Part shown: positions 8,643-16,315 of the stretch, one piece after another | How positions within the stretch are numbered: the stretch's first letter is position 1 | Layout: each line of letters begins with the position of its first letter | Assembly: GCF_006965485.1 (NCBI RefSeq) | Contig: NZ_CP041360.1 | Span: 2,170,001 to 2,234,000 of the forward strand | DNA from: Spirosoma sp. KCTC 42546 | GTDB taxonomy: Bacteria; Bacteroidota; Bacteroidia; Cytophagales; Spirosomataceae | Direction: 5' to 3' | Length of the DNA: 64,000 nt | Notes under the pieces: model-generated | Seen by the model: the letters and a program-made list of their open reading frames with translations, nothing else | Told to the model about the DNA's origin: nothing | Database searches by the model: none | Translations under genes and position numbers: made by a program

Positions 8643-10718
8643 TTAAGCCATCTCGGGTTTTAGCTCATTACGCAAGGTCAGTAATTGAATGCGGACCAAA
8701 GTGCCTTTATTCAATTTACTTTCGATGGACAAACGTCCGCCCTGACGGGCTAGCATTTCGCGACAGATCCGTAAGCCAAGCCCTATGCCGCTTTCTCCCA
8801 TTGTTCCCTTGCGTACTTCTGGCCATGTCGATAAAGCAGCTATCTGCTCAGCTGACATACCAATACCTGTATCTCGGATCTGTAATTCAACAACGTCTTC
8901 GTAGCCAATTGATTGAATACGAATATAGCCGCCTGGGTGGGTAAACTTAATGGCATTCGTAAGAATATTGTGTACGACCACGCCTAACTGCTGTTTATCG
9001 ACCATTGCCGAATGCGTTTTGTCAACATGATTAATGACTGTCAACTGCTTTTGCTGTAGTTGCTCGCTGGCCAGACTGAGTATTTCGTCAATGAGTGGAT
9101 AGAGAAGCAGCGATTCTGAAAAGGTATGGAAGCCATTTAACTGAATCATTGACCAATCTAATAAGTTAGTCAACAACCCCAGCATATTATCTACCTGTCT
9201 TTCCAGACGATCCACCAGGAGCCGGGCGGCCTGAAATGAATCGCCGTTTTCCTGGATTTGTCGAATGGTAACCTTCACACTGGCCAGGGGACTCCGCAAA
9301 TCATGACCAATGAGGGAAAATAGTTTGTTTTTGACCGCATTCGCTTCGGTCAATTCATTGGCTGTTTGTTGGAGAAGCGCTTGCTGATGAGTTAAAGCGG
9401 AATAAGCGCGCTGGGATTTGCGCAGAAAGAAATAGACTGTGCCTATGAGTGTGAGTAATAGCCCGATTATAGCGGCTGCGGCCAGTTGTGTTTGCCTGGC
9501 TAGGGTAAGCTGTTGTTGTTGACGAAGCGTTTTTAGTAGATTAATCTGCGCGTTTTTTTGTAGTAGTTTAATCGTTTTTTCTTTTGTTTCGATGTCAAAT
9601 ACGGCCTGCATATAGGCTAGTTTCTGCGCATTTCTTTCAGAGTAGGTGTTTTCCTTTAGGTGCTGTTGCTCTTCATAAATCTCTAAGGCCTCCTGATACT
9701 GGCCATTCGCTTTCAATACGGCCGTTAAGGTACCCAGCGAGTTGATGATACCATCAGGTTGTTTATTTTGCCTGAATAAGTACAGGGCATACCGAGCCTC
9801 CGGCAAGGCGTCTTTGGGTCGTTGAGAGGCCAAATAAGTCATGGCTAATTCCCGTTTGGCACTTGCCATCACGGCTCTGCTCTTTAACGCACGTGCCTTG
9901 CGAAATTGCGCATCAAATAGCTGGATGGCCAACTTATAGCGCTGCTGATTGCGTAAATTGATCCCTACAACTTCAAGCGCATCAATCACCCTAAAGGGAC
10001 TATTTGTCAGCCGTGCATACCGCAAGCTTTCTTGGTACGCCACCTCTGCCTTCTTGAATTGGCCTTTTTGTTCCAGGATTTCCCCCTCTAGTATCGATGC
10101 GTACATACGATCAACGGCTGGCCAGTTTCGTTTATCCAGGGCAAAATATTTTTGGGTGTAGGCTTTCTCCAGCGAGGGGTTCTTCAATTCCCGGTACAGG
10201 GCAATTATCAGGAGGTAATTCGCTGCGAGTGTCGGTATATCCTCATGGGTGGCCAGATACCTTATATTCCTCCCAATCTGATCGATCGCTCTTGATAGAT
10301 CACCGGCATCTGAATAGATCACAGCTAACGTATACTGGAACTCAACGATCTTTTTAACCGCGTTGGCTGTTTGGGCATACTCGATTGCCTGTCGGGTAAA
10401 CGTGATTGCCTGGCTATACAAACCACGTTGACGATAATAACGGGCCAAAAAATAGTGTAAATCGCCACTATAATCACGGCTCTTGTTCACCAGCCGGAGT
10501 CCTTCCTTCGTGTATGTATATAGACTATCGTATTGGTCGATGTCAAAATAATACTGGGCGATTGCTATATACCTTTGTAAACGAGCGTTGTTGCTTTGCT
10601 GTACACGCAGTTGAGCTTTGAGTGTAGCAACAGATGGTTTTGTTGACTGAGCTCCTGCGGTCGACCAGAGAAGAACCAATACCTGAACAAAATGGAGCAA
10701 ACGCATAGACTGAGTCAA
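8643..10718 (-). CDS. TPR-repeat sensor histidine kinase
   Basis: This 691-residue kinase has a signal peptide (about 1-23), a periplasmic array of tetratricopeptide repeats (about 30-360), a coiled coil (about 370-410) and one membrane helix (about 411-432). The cytoplasmic kinase has the HisKA phosphoacceptor H472 in SLIGHDLRSPLAS, an N box with HNILTNAIKF (about 583-592), and glycine motifs DTGIGM and GIGLGL. This architecture is common in Bacteroidota for sensing envelope or nutritional state. No response regulator gene is directly adjacent, but a LytTR regulator lies about 450 bases upstream in the same direction. The sigma-factor gene follows after 50 bases. Confidence 0.93.
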   Translation of the reverse strand: MTQSMRLLHFVQVLVLLWSTAGAQSTKPSVATLKAQLRVQQSNNARLQRYIAIAQYYFDIDQYDSLYTYTKEGLRLVNKSRDYSGDLHYFLARYYRQRGLYSQAITFTRQAIEYAQTANAVKKIVEFQYTLAVIYSDAGDLSRAIDQIGRNIRYLATHEDIPTLAANYLLIIALYRELKNPSLEKAYTQKYFALDKRNWPAVDRMYASILEGEILEQKGQFKKAEVAYQESLRYARLTNSPFRVIDALEVVGINLRNQQRYKLAIQLFDAQFRKARALKSRAVMASAKRELAMTYLASQRPKDALPEARYALYLFRQNKQPDGIINSLGTLTAVLKANGQYQEALEIYEEQQHLKENTYSERNAQKLAYMQAVFDIETKEKTIKLLQKNAQINLLKTLRQQQQLTLARQTQLAAAAIIGLLLTLIGTVYFFLRKSQRAYSALTHQQALLQQTANELTEANAVKNKLFSLIGHDLRSPLASVKVTIRQIQENGDSFQAARLLVDRLERQVDNMLGLLTNLLDWSMIQLNGFHTFSESLLLYPLIDEILSLASEQLQQKQLTVINHVDKTHSAMVDKQQLGVVVHNILTNAIKFTHPGGYIRIQSIGYEDVVELQIRDTGIGMSAEQIAALSTWPEVRKGTMGESGIGLGLRICREMLARQGGRLSIESKLNKGTLVRIQLLTLRNELKPEMA

Positions 10719-10754
10719 TCACAACGTAAAGCGAAGTAAAAACTGGTTTTAACG

Positions 10755-10949
10755 TTATGACAGAAACAGATAGGCATGTTGTTCGAATACCTTAGCTTTA
10801 TACTGAGCTAATAAATTTTTAAATTTTAAGTGCTCAAGCTCATTCGATGTAATGAGACTGCCAGGTTGATCATTGCCAGGTGAATAGAAATCAGAGACTG
10901 GTTTATCCGTGCATGTCTCAGCTAGTTCTTTATCGTCCATTTTGTGCAC
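10755..10949 (-). CDS. Small hypothetical protein
   Basis: This is a 64-residue frame starting with GTG at 10949, or 61 residues from the ATG at 10940. It is acidic in its first half, with a basic, aromatic C-terminus and no membrane helix, signal or recognised domain. It ends 36 bases before the histidine kinase start and lies between that kinase and the LytTR regulator, so it could be co-transcribed. Being coding is plausible but not proved. Confidence 0.35.
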   Translation of the reverse strand: MHKMDDKELAETCTDKPVSDFYSPGNDQPGSLITSNELEHLKFKNLLAQYKAKVFEQHAYLFLS

Positions 10950-11170
10950 TTACAGGTTAATAACACAGTAAATTTATTAACAGTAAAGATACCTGCATGC
11001 GTAAACGATATGAACATCTGTTTTTTTGATATGAACGACATAGTTCATGCTTTAAGCCGTTGATTTGCCCCTGAAGTTGATTGACTAATTAAAGGCGCCC
11101 GGACATGGGTCATACCTGTTCAGTAAGCTTGTACCAGCAATTTGTACAGTCTGCTCATGAACATCCATTG

Positions 11171-11887
11171 TTAAGGCTCTTCATTACTATTCGTATCAAA
11201 TACCGACAATAACCCTTCCAGGCTAGGCCGAAACGAACGGCCAATGGGGATTTTTGTTTGACCCAGCCAGATCGTATGCCGATCGTAGCTTGTTATTTTA
11301 TTGATATTGATAACGTATGATTTATGAACCCGAATAAACAGGCGGGCCGGTAGTTGATCAATTAGTAACGCGAGTCCTTCATTCACCAGATACATCTGAT
11401 TGTCTGCATACACTTTAGAATAAATGCCAAACGCTTCGATGTAATCGATCGACTGGAAGACAAAGCGTTGCGCTTTGCGTCCCATCTTTAAGAAAATTTC
11501 ATTTTTTTCAATAACGGTTGGTTGATTTTGCCATTGAAGAGCCCGCGTAAGGGAAATTTGCAGCCGTTCTAACGTAAAAGGTTTCAACAAATAATCAGCT
11601 GCCTTCCCAATTTCATAGCTTTCCAGGGCATAATCCGGATAAGCGCTGGTAATAATTACAGGGGGTAAGGTCATGCCTGTTTTAAGGAGGCTTAGCCCCA
11701 ATTGCCCATCAAGGCTAATATCGAGGAAGATCAGATCAATTGATTGGGAAGACAAAAACTGAACCGCCGACTCAATCGTTGGCGCAATGCCAACCAAATT
11801 AAAAAACGTGAACCGGCTTAACAAACCTTTTAAGTAAAACGCATCGGGCTCCGAATCGTCGATTATCAGATATTGTTTTACTACCAT
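11171..11887 (-). CDS. LytTR-family response regulator
   Basis: This 238-residue protein has an N-terminal receiver domain (about 3-115) with the acidic pocket IIDDSE, phosphoacceptor D56 in LIFLDIS, and K102 in LLKPF. A LytTR DNA-binding domain (about 135-232) carries the usual RVHKSYVININKI segment. It is a transcription factor activated by phosphorylation. The nearest kinase is the TPR histidine kinase downstream on the same strand, which is of HisKA type rather than the LytS type that usually pairs with LytTR regulators. Confidence 0.95.
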   Translation of the reverse strand: MVVKQYLIIDDSEPDAFYLKGLLSRFTFFNLVGIAPTIESAVQFLSSQSIDLIFLDISLDGQLGLSLLKTGMTLPPVIITSAYPDYALESYEIGKAADYLLKPFTLERLQISLTRALQWQNQPTVIEKNEIFLKMGRKAQRFVFQSIDYIEAFGIYSKVYADNQMYLVNEGLALLIDQLPARLFIRVHKSYVININKITSYDRHTIWLGQTKIPIGRSFRPSLEGLLSVFDTNSNEEP

Positions 11888-12127
11888 GAGTGTTTCAGTT
11901 AATTGATTCTAATCGTCAACGATAAGTTGCCAGGTATTTAGGCTTTTAGAGGTACATTCCCTCAGCGCCATACGTCAGTATCGAGTCAACTTTACGTCTA
12001 CTGAACGAATGGAGTTGCTGGCTAAAGTAAAGAAAGGTAAAACTTCGTCCAAAATTAGTCAAAAAGCCCAGGGTCTTTTAGCAGGTTATAACGCAGTTGA
12101 AAGGTATACGGAGAGGGGCATTGCCGC

Positions 12128-12321
12128 CACTTATCCACTCTGGGGAGTTAACGCTGCAGGGCCGTTAAGTGCTGAATTTTCTTTACTTAATCAGCCTCTT
12201 TTATTGGCTTATTTTACCCCCACCCCCTAAAGGAGGAGAAAATCCACTTCGGAGCACTCCCCCTTTAGGGGGTGGGGGGTAAAGACAAGAGCACTTATCC
12301 ACTCCTGGGGAGTTAACGCTG
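12128..12321. repeat. About 29-bp direct repeat pair flanking a GC-rich hairpin
   Basis: 12128-12156 and 12292-12321 are nearly identical (CACTTATCCACTC, then TGGGGAGTTAACGCTG), differing by one extra C in the second copy. Between them lies an inverted repeat: TTTACCCCCACCCCC from 12213 pairs with GGGGGTGGGGGGTAAA ending at 12283. A direct repeat around a hairpin core could mark a past insertion or a duplication. Confidence 0.7.
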
Positions 12322-12397
12322 GGAGTGGTTTGCCGTACGAAACGGCCGCTGCGGTTGAATCAAGGCGTTAGGGAATCACAATGGCCTGTATACAACA

Positions 12398-12460
12398 AAC
12401 TGCATTGCTCTGAAATAGCCTGACACGACTCGTGTCAGGCTATTTCAGAGCAATGCAGTT
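12398..12460. repeat. 63-bp perfect palindrome
   Basis: 12398-12428 and 12430-12460 are exact reverse complements around the single base C12429; the centre reads CCTGACACGACTCGTGTCAGG less its outer base. It lies 57 bases beyond the stop codon of the minus-strand FAD oxidoreductase gene. It has no T-tract, so an intrinsic terminator role is uncertain. Such a palindrome can form a cruciform. Confidence 0.95.
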
Positions 12461-12516
12461 CACAAAACCTTAGCTTAGTAAACTCCCGCTAGGGTCATTT
12501 TAGCTGACTGGTTGGG

Positions 12517-13665
12517 TTAGCCGAACCACTGCTTGATGTTTTGTTCGGCATAGCCAGCGCTGGAACTCATGCCTTTGCCGCCAATACCCGTTATTAGCTG
12601 GATGGCTGGATCTATAGCGTGCTCAAAAATTTCAGCCTTAGTCTGGCTGTAAAAACCCGCCCAGGTTTTTCGGATGGTTAACGGAAAGGTAACAATCCGG
12701 CGAGCCTCGGCCAGCATCAGGTCGTTAATAAAATCCTGCGTATGATAGCCTAGATCCTCCGCCTGGGTAGCCTCGGCATATTCGTGCGAATCGCCCACAA
12801 TGATGGAGCCATCGACGGCTTGTTTAAACAGGATATGGATGCCCCACTTTTTCAGCTCGATCAGGTGTTCGGGATACTGGGCTGTCAGGTTGGCATAGGA
12901 CGGGCATTCCTGAAAAGCTTCGTACCGACGAATACTCAGACCGGTTAGGATGTTACCCGGCAAGCGTAAGCCAGCAACGGGCTCAGCTAGTAACATTTGC
13001 AGCTTACTGACTACCAGACCGGCATTGGCCAGTACATCCGGGAACAGCAACCGTACCTCATGTCCTCCGCAAATGAGTACCCGTTTTGCCTGGAAATGCT
13101 CCCGATTGCTCAGCGTAACAACCGCACCCGAACTGTTCGGCTGGCAGTCGATCACAACCGAACCCGGGCGATAATCAATTCCGTATTTTCGTTGGCTGTA
13201 GGCAATCAGTCGGTGAATCATCTGCTCCGGCTCTACGCTAAGCTCATCCGGGAAGAACAGACCGCCCACAACGTAGTTGGGTTGCAGGCTGGGGTATTTG
13301 TCGAGACACTGTGCCTTCGTGAGTAACTCGCTGCCATAGCCAAGTCGTTGGTATCGGTCGTGGAGTTCGTTGGCCAGCGTCCACTCGTCGGGATCGGAGG
13401 CTATATAAATCGTACCATTGGCCCGTACCGTAATATCTGTTTCCTGTTGAATGGTGCGGTAGATATCCAGGCTCCGTCGCCCGTAGTCGAACCACCGGCC
13501 AGCCAGCCCTGACGGCACCACCTGGCCGAAATTCCGCACCGTGGCACCAATTGGATAGCGATCTTTTTCGAGCAGCAACACGCGTAGCCCGGCCTGAGCA
13601 GCCTGAAGTGCGTGGAAGGTGCCAAGTGCACCTGCGCCCACAATAAGTAAATCGTAAGAAGTCAT
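12517..13665 (-). CDS. FAD-dependent oxidoreductase, phosphonate-associated type (TIGR03364-like)
   Basis: This 382-residue flavoprotein of the D-amino-acid-oxidase (DAO) fold has a dinucleotide-binding motif GAGALG at residues 10-15, an acidic end to the second strand (LLLEKD), and the C-terminal ITGIGGKGMSSSAG flavin-contacting loop. The match to the TIGR03364 group is from recognition of sequence and context. That group is known to sit beside phosphonatase-like hydrolases and is proposed to oxidatively deaminate an aminophosphonate. Here the phosphonatase-like gene lies 134 bases upstream on the same strand, which supports the assignment. A sarcosine or glycine oxidase-like role is the alternative. 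Confidence 0.82.
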   Translation of the reverse strand: MTSYDLLIVGAGALGTFHALQAAQAGLRVLLLEKDRYPIGATVRNFGQVVPSGLAGRWFDYGRRSLDIYRTIQQETDITVRANGTIYIASDPDEWTLANELHDRYQRLGYGSELLTKAQCLDKYPSLQPNYVVGGLFFPDELSVEPEQMIHRLIAYSQRKYGIDYRPGSVVIDCQPNSSGAVVTLSNREHFQAKRVLICGGHEVRLLFPDVLANAGLVVSKLQMLLAEPVAGLRLPGNILTGLSIRRYEAFQECPSYANLTAQYPEHLIELKKWGIHILFKQAVDGSIIVGDSHEYAEATQAEDLGYHTQDFINDLMLAEARRIVTFPLTIRKTWAGFYSQTKAEIFEHAIDPAIQLITGIGGKGMSSSAGYAEQNIKQWFG

Positions 13666-13680
13666 AAGGGAGAATGAAAA

Positions 13681-13807
13681 ATGGATAATAAATAATGAAT
13701 AATAAATAATGAATAATGCAGGTAATCGATTTTAAGCCGATCATTATGCATTATCCATTGTGCATTACCCATTATGCATTACCCATTATGCATTATGCAT
13801 TATCCAT
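13681..13807. repeat. AT-rich palindromic repeat of the AATGGATAATG family, copy 1
   Basis: The left half is built from ATGGATAATAAATAATG-like units and the right half from their reverse complements (TGCATTATCCAT). The two halves can fold into a long hairpin. It fills the gap between the HAD hydrolase and FAD oxidoreductase genes and supplies the last sense codon and the TAA stop of the former. Related copies lie at 17762-17878 and 63755-63862. Confidence 0.85.
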
Positions 13808-14540
13808 GAGTGGTCATTACTTCGCGAGCGTCTAGCAAGGCGGGCAATTCCCGGAGCGAATTAATCAGTAAATCGTGTGGGTAGGCTTCCAGCTGATCGC
13901 GGGAGTGCGTACCGTTGGTAACGCCCAGATTGAGGGCTACGCCAGCGGCCCGGCCCGATAGTAAATCGGAAGGGGTATCGCCGATGTTTATGACGGCTTT
14001 GGGGTTACTAACACCCAGTAGATGCATGGCTCGCTCAATCATGTGCGGGTAGGGGCGACCCCGTTCCACTTCGTCACTGGCAATGGACACCTGAATCAGA
14101 CTTTCTGCGGTACCAACCCGGCGACCATCGAGCCCTTTGAGCCAGCCGAGCTTTTCCAGAATAATATCGGTTACAACCCGATAAAATCCGGTTGTGAGCG
14201 CAATGGCGATTCCCCGTTCGTACAGGTAGGCAAAGGTATCCAGGCAGCCTTCGGTGGGTGTTGCTCCCTGAGTGAGGTAATGGTTTTCGAGAATGCGCCG
14301 GAAACTTGCGTACGATACATCAACCTGCCGCTGTATATCACTATTGTGTTCGCCCAGTTGTTCTTTCCAAAGTGTTTCAAATACATACCGTTTGGCAAGG
14401 CCCTGCATGGCCAGAATACGCTCGTCGGTAACAAATAGGCCTGTTTCAGCGGCTGCTTCGGCAAAACACCGCTCTACTTCATGGTGGTCGGTCACGGTAG
14501 TGCCCGCCATGTCAAATACCACTAATTCAATCGGTTGCAT
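13800..14540 (-). CDS. Phosphonatase-like HAD-superfamily hydrolase (TIGR03351-like)
   Basis: This 246-residue HAD protein has the nucleophile motif D10-M-A-G-T-T characteristic of the phosphonatase branch, a helical cap, a motif II Thr in LTTGFY, and motif III/IV GDTPSD. A lysine in GLAK (K50) lies 40 residues after D10. In Bacillus cereus phosphonatase the Schiff-base Lys53 follows Asp12 by 41, so K50 may be its equivalent; an alignment is needed. The predicted reaction is cleavage of the carbon-phosphorus bond of a phosphonoaldehyde, releasing phosphate. The next gene downstream is the phosphonate-associated flavoenzyme. A plain HAD phosphatase is the alternative. The stop codon lies in an AT-rich repeat. 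Confidence 0.85.
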   Translation of the reverse strand: MQPIELVVFDMAGTTVTDHHEVERCFAEAAAETGLFVTDERILAMQGLAKRYVFETLWKEQLGEHNSDIQRQVDVSYASFRRILENHYLTQGATPTEGCLDTFAYLYERGIAIALTTGFYRVVTDIILEKLGWLKGLDGRRVGTAESLIQVSIASDEVERGRPYPHMIERAMHLLGVSNPKAVINIGDTPSDLLSGRAAGVALNLGVTNGTHSRDQLEAYPHDLLINSLRELPALLDAREVMTTHG

Positions 14541-14650
14541 GTCTGGAGATGTCTGAGGAGTCGTAAAGCAACAGAAAAGTTCAATACAAAGTGATTAGAC
14601 GAGTGTTAAGAAATCAAGAAGTTACCAGCTACTATTGAGCGAACGGCCTA

Positions 14651-16162
14651 CTATCCTTTCGTTCCGTTACGCGGCTCTTCATTGGCCTCCCGTAATTTAA
14701 GGATCAACTCTGTTTTCAACTCGTGCAGGCTCTTTTCCAGCCCGACCGGATAGGTGTGGGGGTTCACGAATCGCTTTACACCCGGATGCAGGCCCGCCAG
14801 TTGGGTTTGGACCCGCGCCCGTACGGCATGAATGTCGGGGAGATTGTAGACGCACTTGCCCTCCTGAAAAACAGGCACTAATAAATCTTCGTAGGACTGC
14901 GTTGCTTCAAAACGCCGACGCTTGGTAAAGTCCATCGGGTCAATCATGGTCGTTGGTCGATCCGATCCACTCATTTCTTCTGTGTTGTAGATCATATCGG
15001 CCAGAAACCCCCGTTCATCCCGAAATCGGCGCACCTGCTGAATCCCCGGTGTCGAAATTTTAATGGCCTGCTCCGATAGCTTCATCTTGTAGGCCCATTT
15101 TGCCGCTCCATTTCCCGCTGTTTCATTTTGAAGCGCTGCCAGTTTATAAACGCCACCGAGCGCGGGCTGATCGAAGGCGGTAACGAGTTTCGTACCTACA
15201 CCCCAGGTATTTATTTTTGCTCCCTGCTGTTTCAAACTGCTGATAATGGTCTCATCGAGATCGTTGCTGGCCACAATGGCGGTATGCTGAAAACCGGCTT
15301 CGTCCAGTAGTTTGCGGGCTTCAATACTTAAATAAGCCAAATCGCCCGAATCGAGCCGGATGCCCGCCAGTGTATGCCCCTGGGCTTCCAGCTTTCGCCC
15401 CGTTTCAATGGCGTGCCGGACGCCCTGTAAGGTATCGTACGTATCGACCAGCAAGGTTACGTTGTTGGGCAATACCTGGGCATAAGTATCAAAAGCCTGC
15501 TGTTCATCATCGAACGACATAACCCAACTGTGGGCGTGCGTGCCCCGAACGGGAATGTCGTAGAGTTTGCCCGCCAGCACATTCGAGGTGGCATCGCAGC
15601 CGCCAATGTAAGCCGCCCGGCTGGCGGTCATGCCACCATCTACGCCCTGCGCCCGGCGTAAACCAAACTCCAGCAGTTGATCGGTATCGGCTACTAAGCG
15701 TAAGCGAGCTGCTTTGGTAGCAATCAACGACTCGAAGTTAATGAGGTTCAGCAGGGGCGTTTCGAGGAGCTGACACTGTAAAATTGGGCCGCGAACCCGT
15801 ACCAATGGCTCGTTTGGGAACACGACCGTGCCTTCCGGAATGGCCTCGATACTACAGCTGAGCTTCAGATTGGCGAGATAATCCAGAAACGCATCGTCAA
15901 ACAATGGCTTTTTGTCATTGCCTGTCAGTGTGCGGAGGTAGCGCAAATCTTTTTTTGAGAATCCGAAGTGAGTAATGTAGCCGATGATATTGGCCAGCCC
16001 GCAGGCTATGGTAAACCCCCCATTGAATGGGTTCTTTCGGAAGTACAGGTTAAAAACTGCTTCTTTCTCAGCCGTTTCTGATTTCCAGTAACCGTAGGCC
16101 ATTGTTACCTGATACAGGTCGGTCAGTAGGCTCAGCGAAGTGTCGTAAAGCTTATTCGTCAT
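14651..16162 (-). CDS. pncB: Nicotinate phosphoribosyltransferase
   Basis: The enzyme joins nicotinate and PRPP to give nicotinate mononucleotide in NAD salvage. I start it at the ATG at 16162 (503 residues, MTNKLYDTSL); an upstream in-frame start at 16192 would add ten unlikely residues. Family features include the N-terminal LLTDLYQVTMAYGYW segment, the GTHAHSWVMSF motif around the catalytic region, and the phosphate-binding RLDSGDLAYLS segment. It lies 110 bases upstream of the phosphonatase-like gene on the same strand and is divergent from rpoN. NAD salvage has no evident link to its neighbours. Confidence 0.95.
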   Translation of the reverse strand: MTNKLYDTSLSLLTDLYQVTMAYGYWKSETAEKEAVFNLYFRKNPFNGGFTIACGLANIIGYITHFGFSKKDLRYLRTLTGNDKKPLFDDAFLDYLANLKLSCSIEAIPEGTVVFPNEPLVRVRGPILQCQLLETPLLNLINFESLIATKAARLRLVADTDQLLEFGLRRAQGVDGGMTASRAAYIGGCDATSNVLAGKLYDIPVRGTHAHSWVMSFDDEQQAFDTYAQVLPNNVTLLVDTYDTLQGVRHAIETGRKLEAQGHTLAGIRLDSGDLAYLSIEARKLLDEAGFQHTAIVASNDLDETIISSLKQQGAKINTWGVGTKLVTAFDQPALGGVYKLAALQNETAGNGAAKWAYKMKLSEQAIKISTPGIQQVRRFRDERGFLADMIYNTEEMSGSDRPTTMIDPMDFTKRRRFEATQSYEDLLVPVFQEGKCVYNLPDIHAVRARVQTQLAGLHPGVKRFVNPHTYPVGLEKSLHELKTELILKLREANEEPRNGTKG

Positions 16163-16315
16163 AGCCACGAAGGTACTATGTCTAAACCTCACAGAAAATT
16201 TATCTCGATAAAAACAAAAAACTGATTATTTTGGTCTGATAATTGTGAGGGGCAGTTTTACATCCAACTTAACCGCTCAACATTACGGATACATTTTACC
16301 GCTCATAGTACCACC

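Larger units (their letters stand above)
11888..12516. other. Gene-free interval with direct repeats and palindromes
   Basis: I see no convincing gene here. A 73-codon frame at 12009-12230 (plus) has no recognisable features and runs into a GC-rich hairpin. The interval holds a direct repeat pair, a CCCCCTAAAGG-type hairpin and a 63-bp perfect palindrome, listed separately. The promoter of the LytTR regulator should lie at its left end. Confidence 0.6.

Noticed and set aside
12009..12230. 73-codon plus-strand frame
   Set aside because: Its end runs through a repeat and a GC-rich hairpin, and no domain is visible.
13401..13744. Minus-strand frames overlapping the FAD oxidoreductase start
   Set aside because: They lie in other frames of a gene with a clear dinucleotide-binding motif and include repeat-derived sequence.
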